Shown here piece by piece: positions 43,601 through 51,618 of a stretch of DNA of 64,000 nt; positions within the stretch are counted from its first letter, which is position 1, and every line of letters begins with the position of its first letter. Where the stretch lies: positions 1 through 64,000 of the forward strand of contig JAFGRD010000093.1 of the NCBI GenBank assembly GCA_016935315.1, read 5' to 3'. Origin of the DNA: Pirellulales bacterium. GTDB lineage: Bacteria > Planctomycetota > Planctomycetia > Pirellulales > Thermoguttaceae. The notes under the pieces were generated by a model. It searched no databases. It had not been told where the DNA came from and was given only the letters and a program-made list of their open reading frames with translations. The position numbers and the translations under genes are program-made.

Positions 43601-44208
43601 GTCTCGGTGTCGATGCGAGAGGTGACGAACTTGCCGGTGCGTTGGAGGATCTCGCGGAGTCGCTGCCGCAGCTCGGCCTGCTCACTAAACTGTTCGGCCA
43701 GGATATGGCCCGCGCCCAGCAAGGCATCGGCGGCCGTGGGGATTTGGCGGTCCGTGTTAACGAAATCGGCGGCTCGGGCGTCCAGATCGGCACAGGCCGG
43801 GTCGGCCGCGAGGATTTCGCTGGCTAGGGGCTCCAGGCCTCGCGTGCGGGCCAGGGTGGCCAGAGTCTGCTTCTTGGGCTTAAACGGCAGATAGAGGTCT
43901 TCGAGCCGCTTGGTCGTGCCGGCCGAGAGGATCTGCTTGGCTAGCTTCTCGGTTAGTTTGCCCTGCGACTCGATCGAGCGGAGGATGGTCTGTTTCCGTT
44001 CGGCCAACTGGCGCATCTTGGCCAGACGTGCTTGGACATGACGGATCTGCTCCTCGTCCAACCCCCCGGTCTGGTCTTTTCGATACCGGGTGATGAAGGG
44101 GACCGTATTACCTTCGTCCAACAACTCGACGACAGCCTGAACTTGCCGCAAGGGGATGTTCAAGCCACGAGCCACGTGCCGCAGATCGATAGTTACCGTA
44201 GTGGCCAT
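40627..44208 (-). CDS. tex: Tex-family RNA-binding transcription accessory protein with large insertion
   Basis: 1193 residues; canonical Tex is about 770. The normal parts are in order: N-terminal HTH region (residues 1-200), the YqgF-like RNase H fold (VLAVDPGYKSGCKLAALD, about 535), HhH region (LTARRVYERRHQLGPFRSRQ) and an S1 domain (GMELTGTVLNVVDFGAFVDIG, about 870-940). Between VTSRIDTET (about 196) and AYLDYFDF (about 426) lies roughly 210 residues of low complexity: six 9-residue units of the APETPPEG type, then Asn/Pro/Thr-rich and Pro/Glu-rich stretches. The C-terminal 250 residues are a Lys/Pro/Glu-rich tail. It presumably binds nucleic acid in transcription or RNA turnover; the insertion sits on a surface loop. 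Confidence 0.93.
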   Translation of the reverse strand: MATTVTIDLRHVARGLNIPLRQVQAVVELLDEGNTVPFITRYRKDQTGGLDEEQIRHVQARLAKMRQLAERKQTILRSIESQGKLTEKLAKQILSAGTTKRLEDLYLPFKPKKQTLATLARTRGLEPLASEILAADPACADLDARAADFVNTDRQIPTAADALLGAGHILAEQFSEQAELRQRLREILQRTGKFVTSRIDTETKPPAAKAEKLEAKAPRTPPEAEAPETPPEGEAPETPPEAKAPETPPEGKAPETPPEAEAPETPPESERPNEVGNEPAGSSLPAENTENHAGEPATNTSNPTDNNPTNPSNSTDNPADEAADDPAGNPTEKPTGNPTDNPPGNPGGDPAANLGEPPSEPAEATPAPSAESPPTELPPAESPPPEPPPAPKPVRAAKAPPTQTKPKQKINRREQKKKRIEQQRIKAYLDYFDFSEEVKKIPPHRVLAINRGERAKVLRVKIELDVEAMYQVLDEMLVPADHPHADYLRGCARDALNRLILPSLEREIRRELTDRAEAHAVGVFAKNLRNLLLQPPVHDRRVLAVDPGYKSGCKLAALDQFGNMLEKGVIYLIGKPERREQARRKVIELIDRFQLSVVAIGNGTACRECEDFFSELVADQLKDRNVAYVIVNEAGASVYSTSHVGREEFPGYDASLRGAISIGRRLQDPLSELVKIDAANIGVGLYQHDVKAKHLRTSLDEVVESCVNYVGVDVNTASPSLLRYVSGLNQLTARRVYERRHQLGPFRSRQQLREVPGFGEATFVQAVGFLKIASGENPLDATWIHPESYDATQRLLAKLGRTPADLSNKEATADLAKQVAEVDLDEMAKELEIGVLTLKDILAQFARPGRDPREDLPAPVFKQGVLKLEDLEPGMELTGTVLNVVDFGAFVDIGMHDSGLVHVSQLADRFIRDPHDLVAVGDIVKVWVLEVDKQRRRVSLTMIQPGSERPRRQHRDEKAGDGKGRAEGRSDRGGPRGEKSRAAGESRRPRPKGPSQGRTAPGGRRPPRGKGPPRPTYRPKAPPKPIVPITDAMKTGKEPMRTFGDLAQFFQNQQHDDEPNSRQAKKKQPKKPKAKPEPQETKTPEQVESSPEVKTPEEVGTPQEVETPQETPPQATVAEQAQLPASADGPPVEAPPQAAEAKQHAVPESGPKEMAQIPPAGPPAEGPDDAAASPPPPQQTPPPGEQGRQDDQP
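43401..43562 (-). repeat. Six 27-bp tandem repeats inside tex
   Basis: Six consecutive 27-bp units encode the nonapeptide APETPPE(A/G/S)(E/K) in the insertion of Tex. The first unit (APRTPPEAE) and the last (ending ESE) are divergent; the inner four are nearly identical. Copy number could vary by slippage without changing the frame. Confidence 0.85.
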
Positions 44209-44544
44209 TTAGGGTTGACAGGCGTCGGATCGGGGCCGACGCAAGTTTCGCGTGGGTAGCGGGTTGCGCGTAGAAGGCGAATCGCCAGTCTGTGACTGTA
44301 GCGCAATGCCGACCAGATGTCAAGACGCCCCGGTCACGAATACGTCTGCGCGGCAAACCCCTTGCTCAACGAACCCAATCAACCGGCGCCGTGCAGAAGA
44401 CCGCTTTGTTGGGTACCACCGTGCCAGCAGAGCTGGCAAGCAGAAACCGCATTTTCCAACAAATAGATCAAACCCGCAAGATGCCTTCCGCCGATATACG
44501 GGGAGGATACCAGGGTGGGCACATCCGCATAAGGAATTTGTGCC
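44209..44544. other. 336-bp divergent intergenic region with tex promoter
   Basis: Separates tex (minus) from a small plus-strand gene. It holds a near-consensus minus-strand promoter (44295-44323). No other feature is supported. Confidence 0.55.
44295..44323 (-). promoter_or_regulatory. Near-consensus sigma-70 promoter for tex
   Basis: Minus strand TTGACA (44323-44318), 17-bp spacer, TACAGT (44300-44295). The -35 is perfect. The -10 lies 86 nt before the tex ATG at 44208. Confidence 0.7.
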
Positions 44545-44790
44545 ATGCGTTCGAATCACTTGCGAGTCTATTACGGCCCCGACGGGAACCCGGGCGCCGG
44601 CGTTGTCGAAGCCCAACCCCAGCGGGAAAGGGTCACCGTCCCGTTGATAGAGGTCATGCCGCTGCTGGCCGACGCCGTTCAATCGGAGCGGACCTGGCTG
44701 CGGGATTTCGAGGACGACGAGGTGACGATCTCGATGGACCTTTACGAAGTACTACTGGCCTATCAGCACTACCGCCGCCCGTCGGCCTAA
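44545..44790 (+). CDS. Small hypothetical protein
   Basis: 81 residues, acidic in the second half (RDFEDDEVTISMDLYEVLLAY). ATG 44545 has AAGGAA at 8 nt. The opening LRVYYGPDGNPG and a following VTVPLIEVMPLLADAV suggest a compact alpha-beta fold without membrane segment. It is followed by two terminator hairpins, supporting a real monocistronic gene. Function unknown. Confidence 0.7.
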   Translation: MRSNHLRVYYGPDGNPGAGVVEAQPQRERVTVPLIEVMPLLADAVQSERTWLRDFEDDEVTISMDLYEVLLAYQHYRRPSA

Positions 44791-44810
44791 CTCGACTCTC
44801 TTGACGGTCT

Positions 44811-44887
44811 GCCCGGCCCGTTAGCCGGGCGGCACCTCAGAACCAGGATCGGATCAGCCCGGCTCCAGCGCCCCGGGCTGTTTTTTT
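44811..44887 (+). terminator. Double-hairpin rho-independent terminator
   Basis: First hairpin GCCCGGC / GCCGGGC (44811-44817 with 44824-44830). Second hairpin AGCCCGG / CCGGGCT (44856-44862 with 44873-44879), followed by G and seven T (44881-44887). The second is a textbook intrinsic terminator, 65 bp after the stop of the small gene. Confidence 0.8.
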
Positions 44888-44950
44888 GCGCCTTTGGGCC
44901 GAGGAATTCCGAACAGGCCGTCGTCGGGGCGATTTGAGGGGCAAAACCGG

Positions 44951-44979
44951 TTACACCGCACTTGGCGGTGGACTACAAT
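44951..44979 (+). promoter_or_regulatory. Promoter for the sigma factor gene at 45067
   Basis: TTACAC (44951-44956), 17-bp spacer, TACAAT (44974-44979). It starts 63 bp after the preceding terminator and about 88 bp before the ATG. Confidence 0.5.
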
Positions 44980-45066
44980 GGCCAGCGGGGGCGGTGGCCC
45001 GTGCGGCCCGAGGCCGCCGGCGGCCGTCCGGTTGCCGTGGCAACTTGGCTCGAGGAGGACTGCATC

Positions 45067-45843
45067 ATGTCGGCGGGAAAGTACGGCAGTGGGCCCGAGG
45101 CTTTCCCATCCACGCGATGGTCCCTGGTGGCCCAAGCCGGACTGGAAGACTCCCAGGCTCGCCGCGAGGCCCTGCAGCAATTGTTGGAGCGGTACGTTCC
45201 GGCCCTGCGTGCCCACCTGGTCCAGCAAAAACGGCTTCCGGCCGAGAAGGCCGACGATCTGGTCCAGGAATTCGTGACCGGTAAGATCCTGGAAAAGGAC
45301 CTGATCGCCCGGGCCGACCAGCGGCTGGGCAAGCTTCGCACCTTCCTGCTGACCGCGCTGGATCGCTTCGTCAAGAATCAGCTCCGCGATGAGCGGGCCA
45401 AGAAGCGGGCGCCCACCGACGGGGCGATCTTGTCTTTCGACGACCGGTACGGAGGGCTGCCAGGCGGCCAGCAACCCTCGCAAATCTTCGACGTCGCGTG
45501 GGCCCACGGCGTGATCGGCGAGGCCTTGGACCAGATGCGCCAAGAGTGCGAGGTGTCGGATCGGCTGGAAGTCTGGGGGGTGTTCGAGTGCCGCGTCGTC
45601 AAGCCGATCCTCGAAGGGGCCGAGCCGGTCGACTACGACCAGCTTGTCGCGCGATTCGGGTTCCGCTCGCCCACGCAGGCCTCGAACATTCTGACCACGG
45701 CCAAGCGGATGTACGCCCGCGCACTGCGAGCGGCCGTGGGACAGTATGCCGAAAGCCAACAGGAAATCGAGTCGGAGCTGCGGGAGCTGCGGGAGATCCT
45801 CGCCCAATCGGGCACAGGCCAGCGGAAAGGGAGGAAAACGTGA
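45067..45843 (+). CDS. Sigma-70 family (ECF-like) RNA polymerase sigma factor
   Basis: 258 residues from ATG 45067, preceded by GAGGAGGA. Region 2 is visible: EKADDLVQEFVTGKILEKDL, RLGKLRTFLLTALDRFVKNQ and LRDERAKKRAP. The region 4 part (DYDQLVARFGFRSPTQASN and TTAKRMYARALRAAVGQY) is diverged but keeps the HTH spacing. The N-terminal PSTRWSLVAQAG is a signature I associate with planctomycete ECF-like sigma factors. It overlaps the next gene by 4 bp, so the two are translationally coupled. Confidence 0.85.
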   Translation: MSAGKYGSGPEAFPSTRWSLVAQAGLEDSQARREALQQLLERYVPALRAHLVQQKRLPAEKADDLVQEFVTGKILEKDLIARADQRLGKLRTFLLTALDRFVKNQLRDERAKKRAPTDGAILSFDDRYGGLPGGQQPSQIFDVAWAHGVIGEALDQMRQECEVSDRLEVWGVFECRVVKPILEGAEPVDYDQLVARFGFRSPTQASNILTTAKRMYARALRAAVGQYAESQQEIESELRELREILAQSGTGQRKGRKT

Positions 45844-46328
45844 ACGACCACGATGCCTTCCCGAGCGATCCTCATTCTCTGAGCCAGATGATGGATCTGG
45901 GGCTCGAAGACACCGATCTCTGGGATCGCAAGGAGTTGGGGGCGATGTTGAAGCACCAACTTGCGGCCCCGGTGCTGGACGATCTGGGGCACTCGGAGAA
46001 GCATCTGGCCGAGCAACTCGAAGCGGCCGATCCGCCGATCCGCAGCTTTCAGGATCTGTTGCACCACACGCATCCACCCGTCGAGGCCTTGGACATGACG
46101 AAGCGGTTCGCCAAGGCCTGCCGCAAGCATCCCGACAGCCCATTGCCCGACGAAATCGCCACCGTGCTGTACTTCCTCAGCATCGCCGCCGCGTTGATCA
46201 AGTGCGGCCGCCGCATCACCCGCATGGACGATCAGGCACTGAAACACAGCCTGGAGTGGGCATTGAGGCAACGCTGGGTGGATCCGGCATCCCGGGAATT
46301 GCTCCGGGAAGGGCGCGAAGCGATCTGA
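45840..46328 (+). CDS. Hypothetical partner of the sigma factor
   Basis: 162 residues from GTG 45840; the GTGA overlap with the sigma factor stop and AGGAAA upstream fix the start. The acidic N-terminus (DPHSLSQMMDLGLEDTDLWD) is followed by a helical part with ILHH-like SFQDLLHHTHPPVEALDMTK and IATVLYFLSIAAALIKCGRR. No membrane segment strong enough for an anti-sigma topology, no zinc motif. Its coupling suggests a cytoplasmic regulator of, or sensor for, the sigma factor; this is inference. Confidence 0.75.
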   Translation: MNDHDAFPSDPHSLSQMMDLGLEDTDLWDRKELGAMLKHQLAAPVLDDLGHSEKHLAEQLEAADPPIRSFQDLLHHTHPPVEALDMTKRFAKACRKHPDSPLPDEIATVLYFLSIAAALIKCGRRITRMDDQALKHSLEWALRQRWVDPASRELLREGREAI

Positions 46329-46436
46329 TGGACTGCACGATTCGGGCAGTCCCAAAGTCCGCCGCCACCCTTCGGGAGGCGGCTCCACGGCCATGGGCAA
46401 TTCCCGGAATCACGCCCCCCCCAGGCGCGAAGCGAT

Positions 46437-46442
46437 TATAAT
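46437..46442 (+). promoter_or_regulatory. -10 element ahead of the LOG-family gene
   Basis: TATAAT at 46437-46442, 55 bp before GTG 46497. No acceptable -35 is present, so it would depend on context or an activator. Confidence 0.3.
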
Positions 46443-46496
46443 AGAGACTGAAACGGCTTTTCTCTCGGCAACCGATCTGCTACGGCGAGGCTCCTG

Positions 46497-47585
46497 GTGA
46501 CCAGTCGCAACCGCTCGAAATCGCCAGACGCGCAACCCCGACCGGACGGCGAGGGCGCCAACCGCGCCGCCGGGTCCGGCAACACCGGTCGGACCGGGCA
46601 ACGGCCGGTGGAGGCGATCCCCCAGCGAATCGCCGGGCTGATCGAGCGGATCAAGGAATCGGCCGACAAGATGGCCCACGACAAGACCAGCCGCGGGGAT
46701 CTGAAGATTCTCAGCCGCACGCTGCGGGAGCTGCGCTACGCCTTCAAGGTCTTCACGCCGTATCGCGGTTGTCGCAAGGTCACCGTGTTCGGCTCGGCCC
46801 GAACCGAGTCCAAAGCCCCCGCCTACCGCCAGGCGGTCGACTTCGGCCGGGCCATGGCAGGAAACGGATGGCTGGTAATCACCGGCGCGGCTCAGGGGAT
46901 CATGGAAGCGGGGCACGTGGGGGCCGGCCGCGAACACTCGATGGGCCTGAACATCCTGCTGCCGTTCGAGCAGATCGCCAATCCCATCATCGCCGGCGAC
47001 CACAAGCTGGTCCACATGAAGTATTTCTTCACTCGCAAGCTGATGTTCGTGAAGGAAAGCCACGCCATCTGCCTGCTGCCGGGAGGATTCGGAACGCTGG
47101 ATGAAGGCCTGGAGGTCCTCACCCTGCTGCAGACCGGCAAACGCGATACGGTCCCGGTGGTGTTTCTGGACGAACCGGGCGGTGACTATTGGGCCTCGTT
47201 CCAGGAGTTCGTCAAAGCGAAGCTGCTCGGCGGCGGGATGATCGAGCCGGAAGACCTCTCGCTGTACAGGCTGACCGACAGCGTCGAAGAGGCCGTTGCG
47301 GAAATCCTCCAGTTCTTCCGCGTCTATCACAGCATGCGCTACGTCCATGAAAACCTGGTGTTTCGCCTGAACGAGCCGCTGGGCGAGGAGTTGCTCGATC
47401 AGATCAACACCCACTTCCAAGACATTCTGTCCGAGGGGCAATTCACACTGGCCGGTCCATTACCGGAGGAGAAGGACGAGCCGGAACTGGCCGACTTGCC
47501 GAGGCTGGTCTTCCGGTTCAATCGTCGTGGCTACGGGCGGCTGCGGAGCCTGATCGACTGCATCAACCGCGGGTTGGTCGCGTAG
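46497..47585 (+). CDS. LOG-family (TIGR00730) Rossmann-fold nucleotide hydrolase-like protein
   Basis: 362 residues from GTG 46497 (GGCGAGG upstream). The central domain has VTVFGSARTESKAPAY, ITGAAQGIMEAGHVGAG and the family signature LLPGGFGTLDEGLE. LOG proteins hydrolyse nucleoside 5'-monophosphates at the N-glycosidic bond (in plants releasing cytokinins). This form has about 90 extra N-terminal and 110 extra C-terminal residues, similar in plan to the larger bacterial PpnN type. The N-terminal 35 residues are low complexity (QPRPDGEGANRAAGSGNTG). The physiological nucleotide is unknown. Confidence 0.85.
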   Translation: MTSRNRSKSPDAQPRPDGEGANRAAGSGNTGRTGQRPVEAIPQRIAGLIERIKESADKMAHDKTSRGDLKILSRTLRELRYAFKVFTPYRGCRKVTVFGSARTESKAPAYRQAVDFGRAMAGNGWLVITGAAQGIMEAGHVGAGREHSMGLNILLPFEQIANPIIAGDHKLVHMKYFFTRKLMFVKESHAICLLPGGFGTLDEGLEVLTLLQTGKRDTVPVVFLDEPGGDYWASFQEFVKAKLLGGGMIEPEDLSLYRLTDSVEEAVAEILQFFRVYHSMRYVHENLVFRLNEPLGEELLDQINTHFQDILSEGQFTLAGPLPEEKDEPELADLPRLVFRFNRRGYGRLRSLIDCINRGLVA

Positions 47586-47898
47586 CTTGGCCCCACCCCG
47601 GGGGCCTGGCGGTGCAACTCCTTGTTGTAAAGTACTTTACGGCTTCCCCAGCACGACCAGAGTCCGTGCTGTCCGGGTGAGCCGCGTTCTCGGGCAACGT
47701 GTCGATTGGCACCGAGGCGGGGTCGGGCCATCGGAACGAGGCCTGGCCCACAGGTTTGTGATGTAGAATTGTATGGTTTAAGCGAAGTTTGCCGGCCAAT
47801 CGCCCGATATGGGATGACAACGCGGGCAATATGCGCGCTGCGCGTCGATTCGTGTCCTGGCATCGGCATGTGGATCGCGCGCGCTCGGCGAGAACGAC
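47586..47898. other. 313-bp intergenic region with a 14-bp perfect palindrome
   Basis: Lies between the LOG-family gene and fliN. It contains GTAAAGTACTTTAC (47627-47640), a perfect palindrome that could be an operator, and a -10-like TAGAAT near 47764. No gene supported. Confidence 0.4.
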
Positions 47899-48780
47899 AT
47901 GGCCGACTTGACTCCGGAAATCGTTGACGATGTGGTGGCTGCCTGCACGGCGGGCGCGGGCGAAGCGGGCGAGGCCTTCAGCCGGGCGCTGGACGCGGAG
48001 ATCAGCGTCTCGGTTGGCAATCCCGGCACGCTCGATCTGGACAACCTGCCCGAGGGGTTTTCGGGACCCGGACTCGCCGTGGTTCTGATGGCCGGCGGCT
48101 CGGGGGCCCTGCTGTTGCTGCCCGAGAGTGCGGGCCTCGTGCCTGCGTGGTGTGCGGATCCCGATCCCACCGGCGCCAGCAAGCTGACCACGTTGGCCCA
48201 AGAATTGGGCATGTTGGTCTTGCCCGAGCAGTTCATGCCCGACGATTTCAAGGCAGCCTGCGTCAAGAACCTCATGGGGGCCATCCAACGCGGCGGCGTG
48301 GACGACGGCGCGGCGATCGTGCCGCTGGAATTATCGGCCGCGGACAAGCAGGGCACAGCCAGCCTGATCTGGCCGGCGCCGAGGCCGACCACGGTGGTTG
48401 GGTCCGCTCAGGCGAAAACGGCTGCCACAGCGAAGCCGCCCGCCGCGCCCCAACCGGCCGAGACACCCCGGCCGACGAGAAAACACGGTGCGCGGCTGGA
48501 GAACCTGCCCGAATACACTCGCAGCCTGTTGCGGGTCAAGGTGCCGGTGGTCGTCACCCTGGCGGAGAAGCGGCAGCCGTTGGGTCGGGTCGTCGAGATT
48601 GGCCCGGGCTCGATCCTCCAGTTCGACAAGTCGTGCGAAGACATGCTCGATCTGGACGTCGGCGAGCATCGGATTGCCACCGGCGAGGCCGTCAAGATCG
48701 GCGACAAGTTCGGCCTGCGCATCACTTCCATGATCCTGCCCGAGGAACGCTTCAAACCCGTGAAGCGGACATCGCCGTAG
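47899..48780 (+). CDS. fliN: FliN/FliY-like flagellar motor switch protein
   Basis: 293 residues. The C-terminal 85 residues are a SpoA (FliN) domain: LLRVKVPVVVTLAEKRQPLG, EIGPGSILQFDKSCEDMLDL and GEAVKIGDKFGLRITSM. The N-terminal 150 residues (VVAACTAGAGEAGEAFSRAL, LAVVLMAGGSGALLLLPES) resemble the CheC-like part of FliY, joined by a Pro/Ala-rich linker. FliN/FliY forms the switch ring of the flagellar C-ring and FliY adds CheY-P phosphatase activity, though the CheC active-site motif is not evident here. No other flagellar gene is in the window. ATG 47899 begins MADLTPEIV. Confidence 0.82.
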   Translation: MADLTPEIVDDVVAACTAGAGEAGEAFSRALDAEISVSVGNPGTLDLDNLPEGFSGPGLAVVLMAGGSGALLLLPESAGLVPAWCADPDPTGASKLTTLAQELGMLVLPEQFMPDDFKAACVKNLMGAIQRGGVDDGAAIVPLELSAADKQGTASLIWPAPRPTTVVGSAQAKTAATAKPPAAPQPAETPRPTRKHGARLENLPEYTRSLLRVKVPVVVTLAEKRQPLGRVVEIGPGSILQFDKSCEDMLDLDVGEHRIATGEAVKIGDKFGLRITSMILPEERFKPVKRTSP

Positions 48781-48809
48781 CCGGCCCGGCCGCCGCCGTG
48801 CCGGGAATT

Positions 48810-48898
48810 GCAGCTGAGTTGGCAAGCATGCCGCAGGCATTCAGATTGTCGTCCTCGTAGAAGGTCCCAAATCTGAAGTCGTGCGACTTCAGCTACTA
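48810..48898 (+). repeat. Two-hairpin dispersed repeat, family 3, copy 2
   Basis: Same segment order as 25001-25083: AGCTGA with a following TCAG arm, then the perfect inverted repeat CTGAAGTCG / CGACTTCAG (48873-48892). It lies between fliN and trpG, 30 bp after the fliN stop. Confidence 0.7.
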
Positions 48899-49015
48899 TT
48901 CCTTGCCCGAAATGCTGCGAATTCTACGGAATGGCGAATTGGCGGCAGTATGGTCGAATCTGGCCAAACCGGGTAGACTGTGGGTTCCGAAGGAATTCGC
49001 AACGCGGAGCGCGCG

Positions 49016-49600
<585 letters not shown>

Positions 49601-49623
49601 TCACCGTTTTGCAGCAGTCCAGC

Positions 49624-51327
49624 ATGAAGACGCCCGAAACCGCCAACGACGGCCGAATCCGGAAGTGGTATCGCTCTACCTTCGGCCAGGCGGCCGTTTC
49701 GGCGGGTCTGCTGTGGGCGGCGCTGCCGCCGTGCGACCTTTGGCCGCTGGCGTGGATCGCGCCGCTGTGGTGGCTCTTGCTGGTGCGGCGCAAGGAGTGG
49801 CCGGGCCGCCGGCCGTATCGGGCCCTTTGGCTGGTCGGTTTCCTCTTCTGGCTGGCCGCGTTGCACTGGCTTCGCCTGCCGCATTGGACCACCGCCTTCG
49901 GCTGGGTCGCCCTGTCGTTCTACCTCTCGTTCTACCTGCCCGTCTTCGTCGGGCTGAGCCGCACGGCCGTCCATACGCTCCGCGTCCCGGTTGTCCTGGC
50001 GGCGCCGGTGGTCTGGACCGGCCTGGAACTGCTCCGCGGTCACCTGTTGACCGGTTTCACGATGGCCAGCCTCGGACATACGCAATACCGCTGGATCGAT
50101 CTGATCCAACTGAGCGACCTGGCCGGGGCGTACGGCGTCAGCTTCGTGGTGATGTTGGTGGCGGCTTGCCTTGCGCGGATGGTCCCTTGCGAGAACCGCC
50201 CGCGGGCCTTCTGGCCGCTGGCGCCGGCCCTGGTCGTGGTGGCGGCGGCCGTGTTGTACGGGCAGGTCCGCAATCTGGGTTGCGTGGTCAAGCCGCAGGC
50301 CAGCGTGGCGCTGATCCAGGGAAGCATCGACGCCGAGATGAAGTCCGATCCCGAGAGACGGGCAATGATCTTCGATCACTACTACGAGCTGTCGGGCAAC
50401 GCACTGGCCCGCTTCGATCGAGTGGACCTGATCATCTGGCCGGAGACCATGTTTCGCGATCCGCTGGTCAGCTACCATCCCAGTGCGGCGAAGCCGGCGG
50501 ATTTCGACGGCAGCGAAGCCGAGTTCCAATTGCGATTGAAGGAGTCTGCCCGCATCGGTCGCACCATGTTGGCGGAAACGGCCAAGGCGCTGGACACACC
50601 GATGTTGGTGGGCGTGGATCGACACGACTTCGGGCCGCAAGAGGTGCAGTCTTTCAACTCGGCCGTCTTCGTTGCCCGAGACGGACGGCTGATGGCGTGC
50701 TACGACAAGATGCACCTGGTCGTTTTCGGCGAGTTCGTTCCCTTGGCCCGCCATTTCCCCTGGCTGCACCGGCTGACGCCGCTGCGCACCAGTCTCACTA
50801 CGGGCGAGGAACCGGTGGCCTTTGAGATCCGCGGCCTGCGGATCGCGCCGAACATCTGCTACGAAACGGTGATTCCCCATCGGATTCGCGAGCAGGTCAA
50901 CACGTTGCGGGCCCGGGGCGTCGAGCCGGACGTGCTGGTGAACCTGACCAACGACGGTTGGTTCTGGGGGTCCAGCGAATTGGACATGCACCTGATCTGC
51001 GGGGTGTTTCGCGCGGTGGAATGTCGCAAGCCCCTGTTGATTGCCGCCAACACGGGTTTCTCGGCCTGGATCGACGGTTCCGGGCGGATACGCCGCCAAG
51101 GTCGGCGGCACGCGACCGACGCCATTCTGGCACACGTCGGCCGCGACCCTCGCCAGAGTTGGTATCTGCGCCATGGCGACTGGCTGGCAGGGATTTGTCT
51201 AGCGGCCTGCGTGTTTCTTGCGATGGTCGGATGTTGGGGCAGGCTACCCCCTCGTAGTGACGCTACGCCGGCGTCCGTGCCGGAGCCTGTTTCGAGCGGG
51301 CGCAAGTCCTTTGGCGAAAAACAGTAA
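49624..51327 (+). CDS. lnt: Apolipoprotein N-acyltransferase
   Basis: 567 residues from ATG 49624. The first 210 residues contain 6-7 membrane helices (WLVGFLFWLAALHWL, FGWVALSFYLSFYLPVFVGL). The periplasmic nitrilase domain holds the Glu-Lys-Cys triad: IIWPETMFRDP, CYDKMHLVVFGEFVP and IAPNICYETVIPH. A C-terminal helix (LAGICLAACVFLAMVGCW) returns to the membrane. Lnt adds the third acyl chain to the N-terminal Cys of lipoproteins, a step typical of didermic bacteria, and so supports an outer membrane with Lol-type lipoprotein traffic. Likely co-transcribed with trpG. Confidence 0.93.
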   Translation: MKTPETANDGRIRKWYRSTFGQAAVSAGLLWAALPPCDLWPLAWIAPLWWLLLVRRKEWPGRRPYRALWLVGFLFWLAALHWLRLPHWTTAFGWVALSFYLSFYLPVFVGLSRTAVHTLRVPVVLAAPVVWTGLELLRGHLLTGFTMASLGHTQYRWIDLIQLSDLAGAYGVSFVVMLVAACLARMVPCENRPRAFWPLAPALVVVAAAVLYGQVRNLGCVVKPQASVALIQGSIDAEMKSDPERRAMIFDHYYELSGNALARFDRVDLIIWPETMFRDPLVSYHPSAAKPADFDGSEAEFQLRLKESARIGRTMLAETAKALDTPMLVGVDRHDFGPQEVQSFNSAVFVARDGRLMACYDKMHLVVFGEFVPLARHFPWLHRLTPLRTSLTTGEEPVAFEIRGLRIAPNICYETVIPHRIREQVNTLRARGVEPDVLVNLTNDGWFWGSSELDMHLICGVFRAVECRKPLLIAANTGFSAWIDGSGRIRRQGRRHATDAILAHVGRDPRQSWYLRHGDWLAGICLAACVFLAMVGCWGRLPPRSDATPASVPEPVSSGRKSFGEKQ

Positions 51328-51618
51328 GACCTCGCGGCAACCCCCTGTGGCCAGCCGATCTGCCCGGGCCGCAAGGCTTGGCAGTTTTCTCTGGTTGCCC
51401 CAGGTTTACGGGCATTATGATTGACACGTGAATTTGGGCGAAGTTATACTAACAAAATAGCTTCGCAGGTCTGTCAAGTGTTTGCAGGAACCTATCACGT
51501 GGTCCGGGCAGGCCGGGGCTTGGCGTTACGGATCGAGACGGAACGGAAGCGGTCTGCGGTCGTCGGAACAGAATCGCTGAGGCCGGTCTCTGCCGAGTGA
51601 TCGAAGGAGAGGTCTGGA
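51328..51618. other. 291-bp leader region
   Basis: Upstream of the coiled-coil protein gene. It contains the best promoter of the window (51421-51450), which leaves a leader of about 160 nt. No gene is seen in it. Confidence 0.55.
51421..51450 (+). promoter_or_regulatory. Consensus-like sigma-70 promoter
   Basis: TTGACA (51421-51426), 18-bp spacer, TATACT (51445-51450). Perfect -35 and five of six in the -10. It drives 51619-52741 and possibly the mre genes downstream. Confidence 0.75.
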
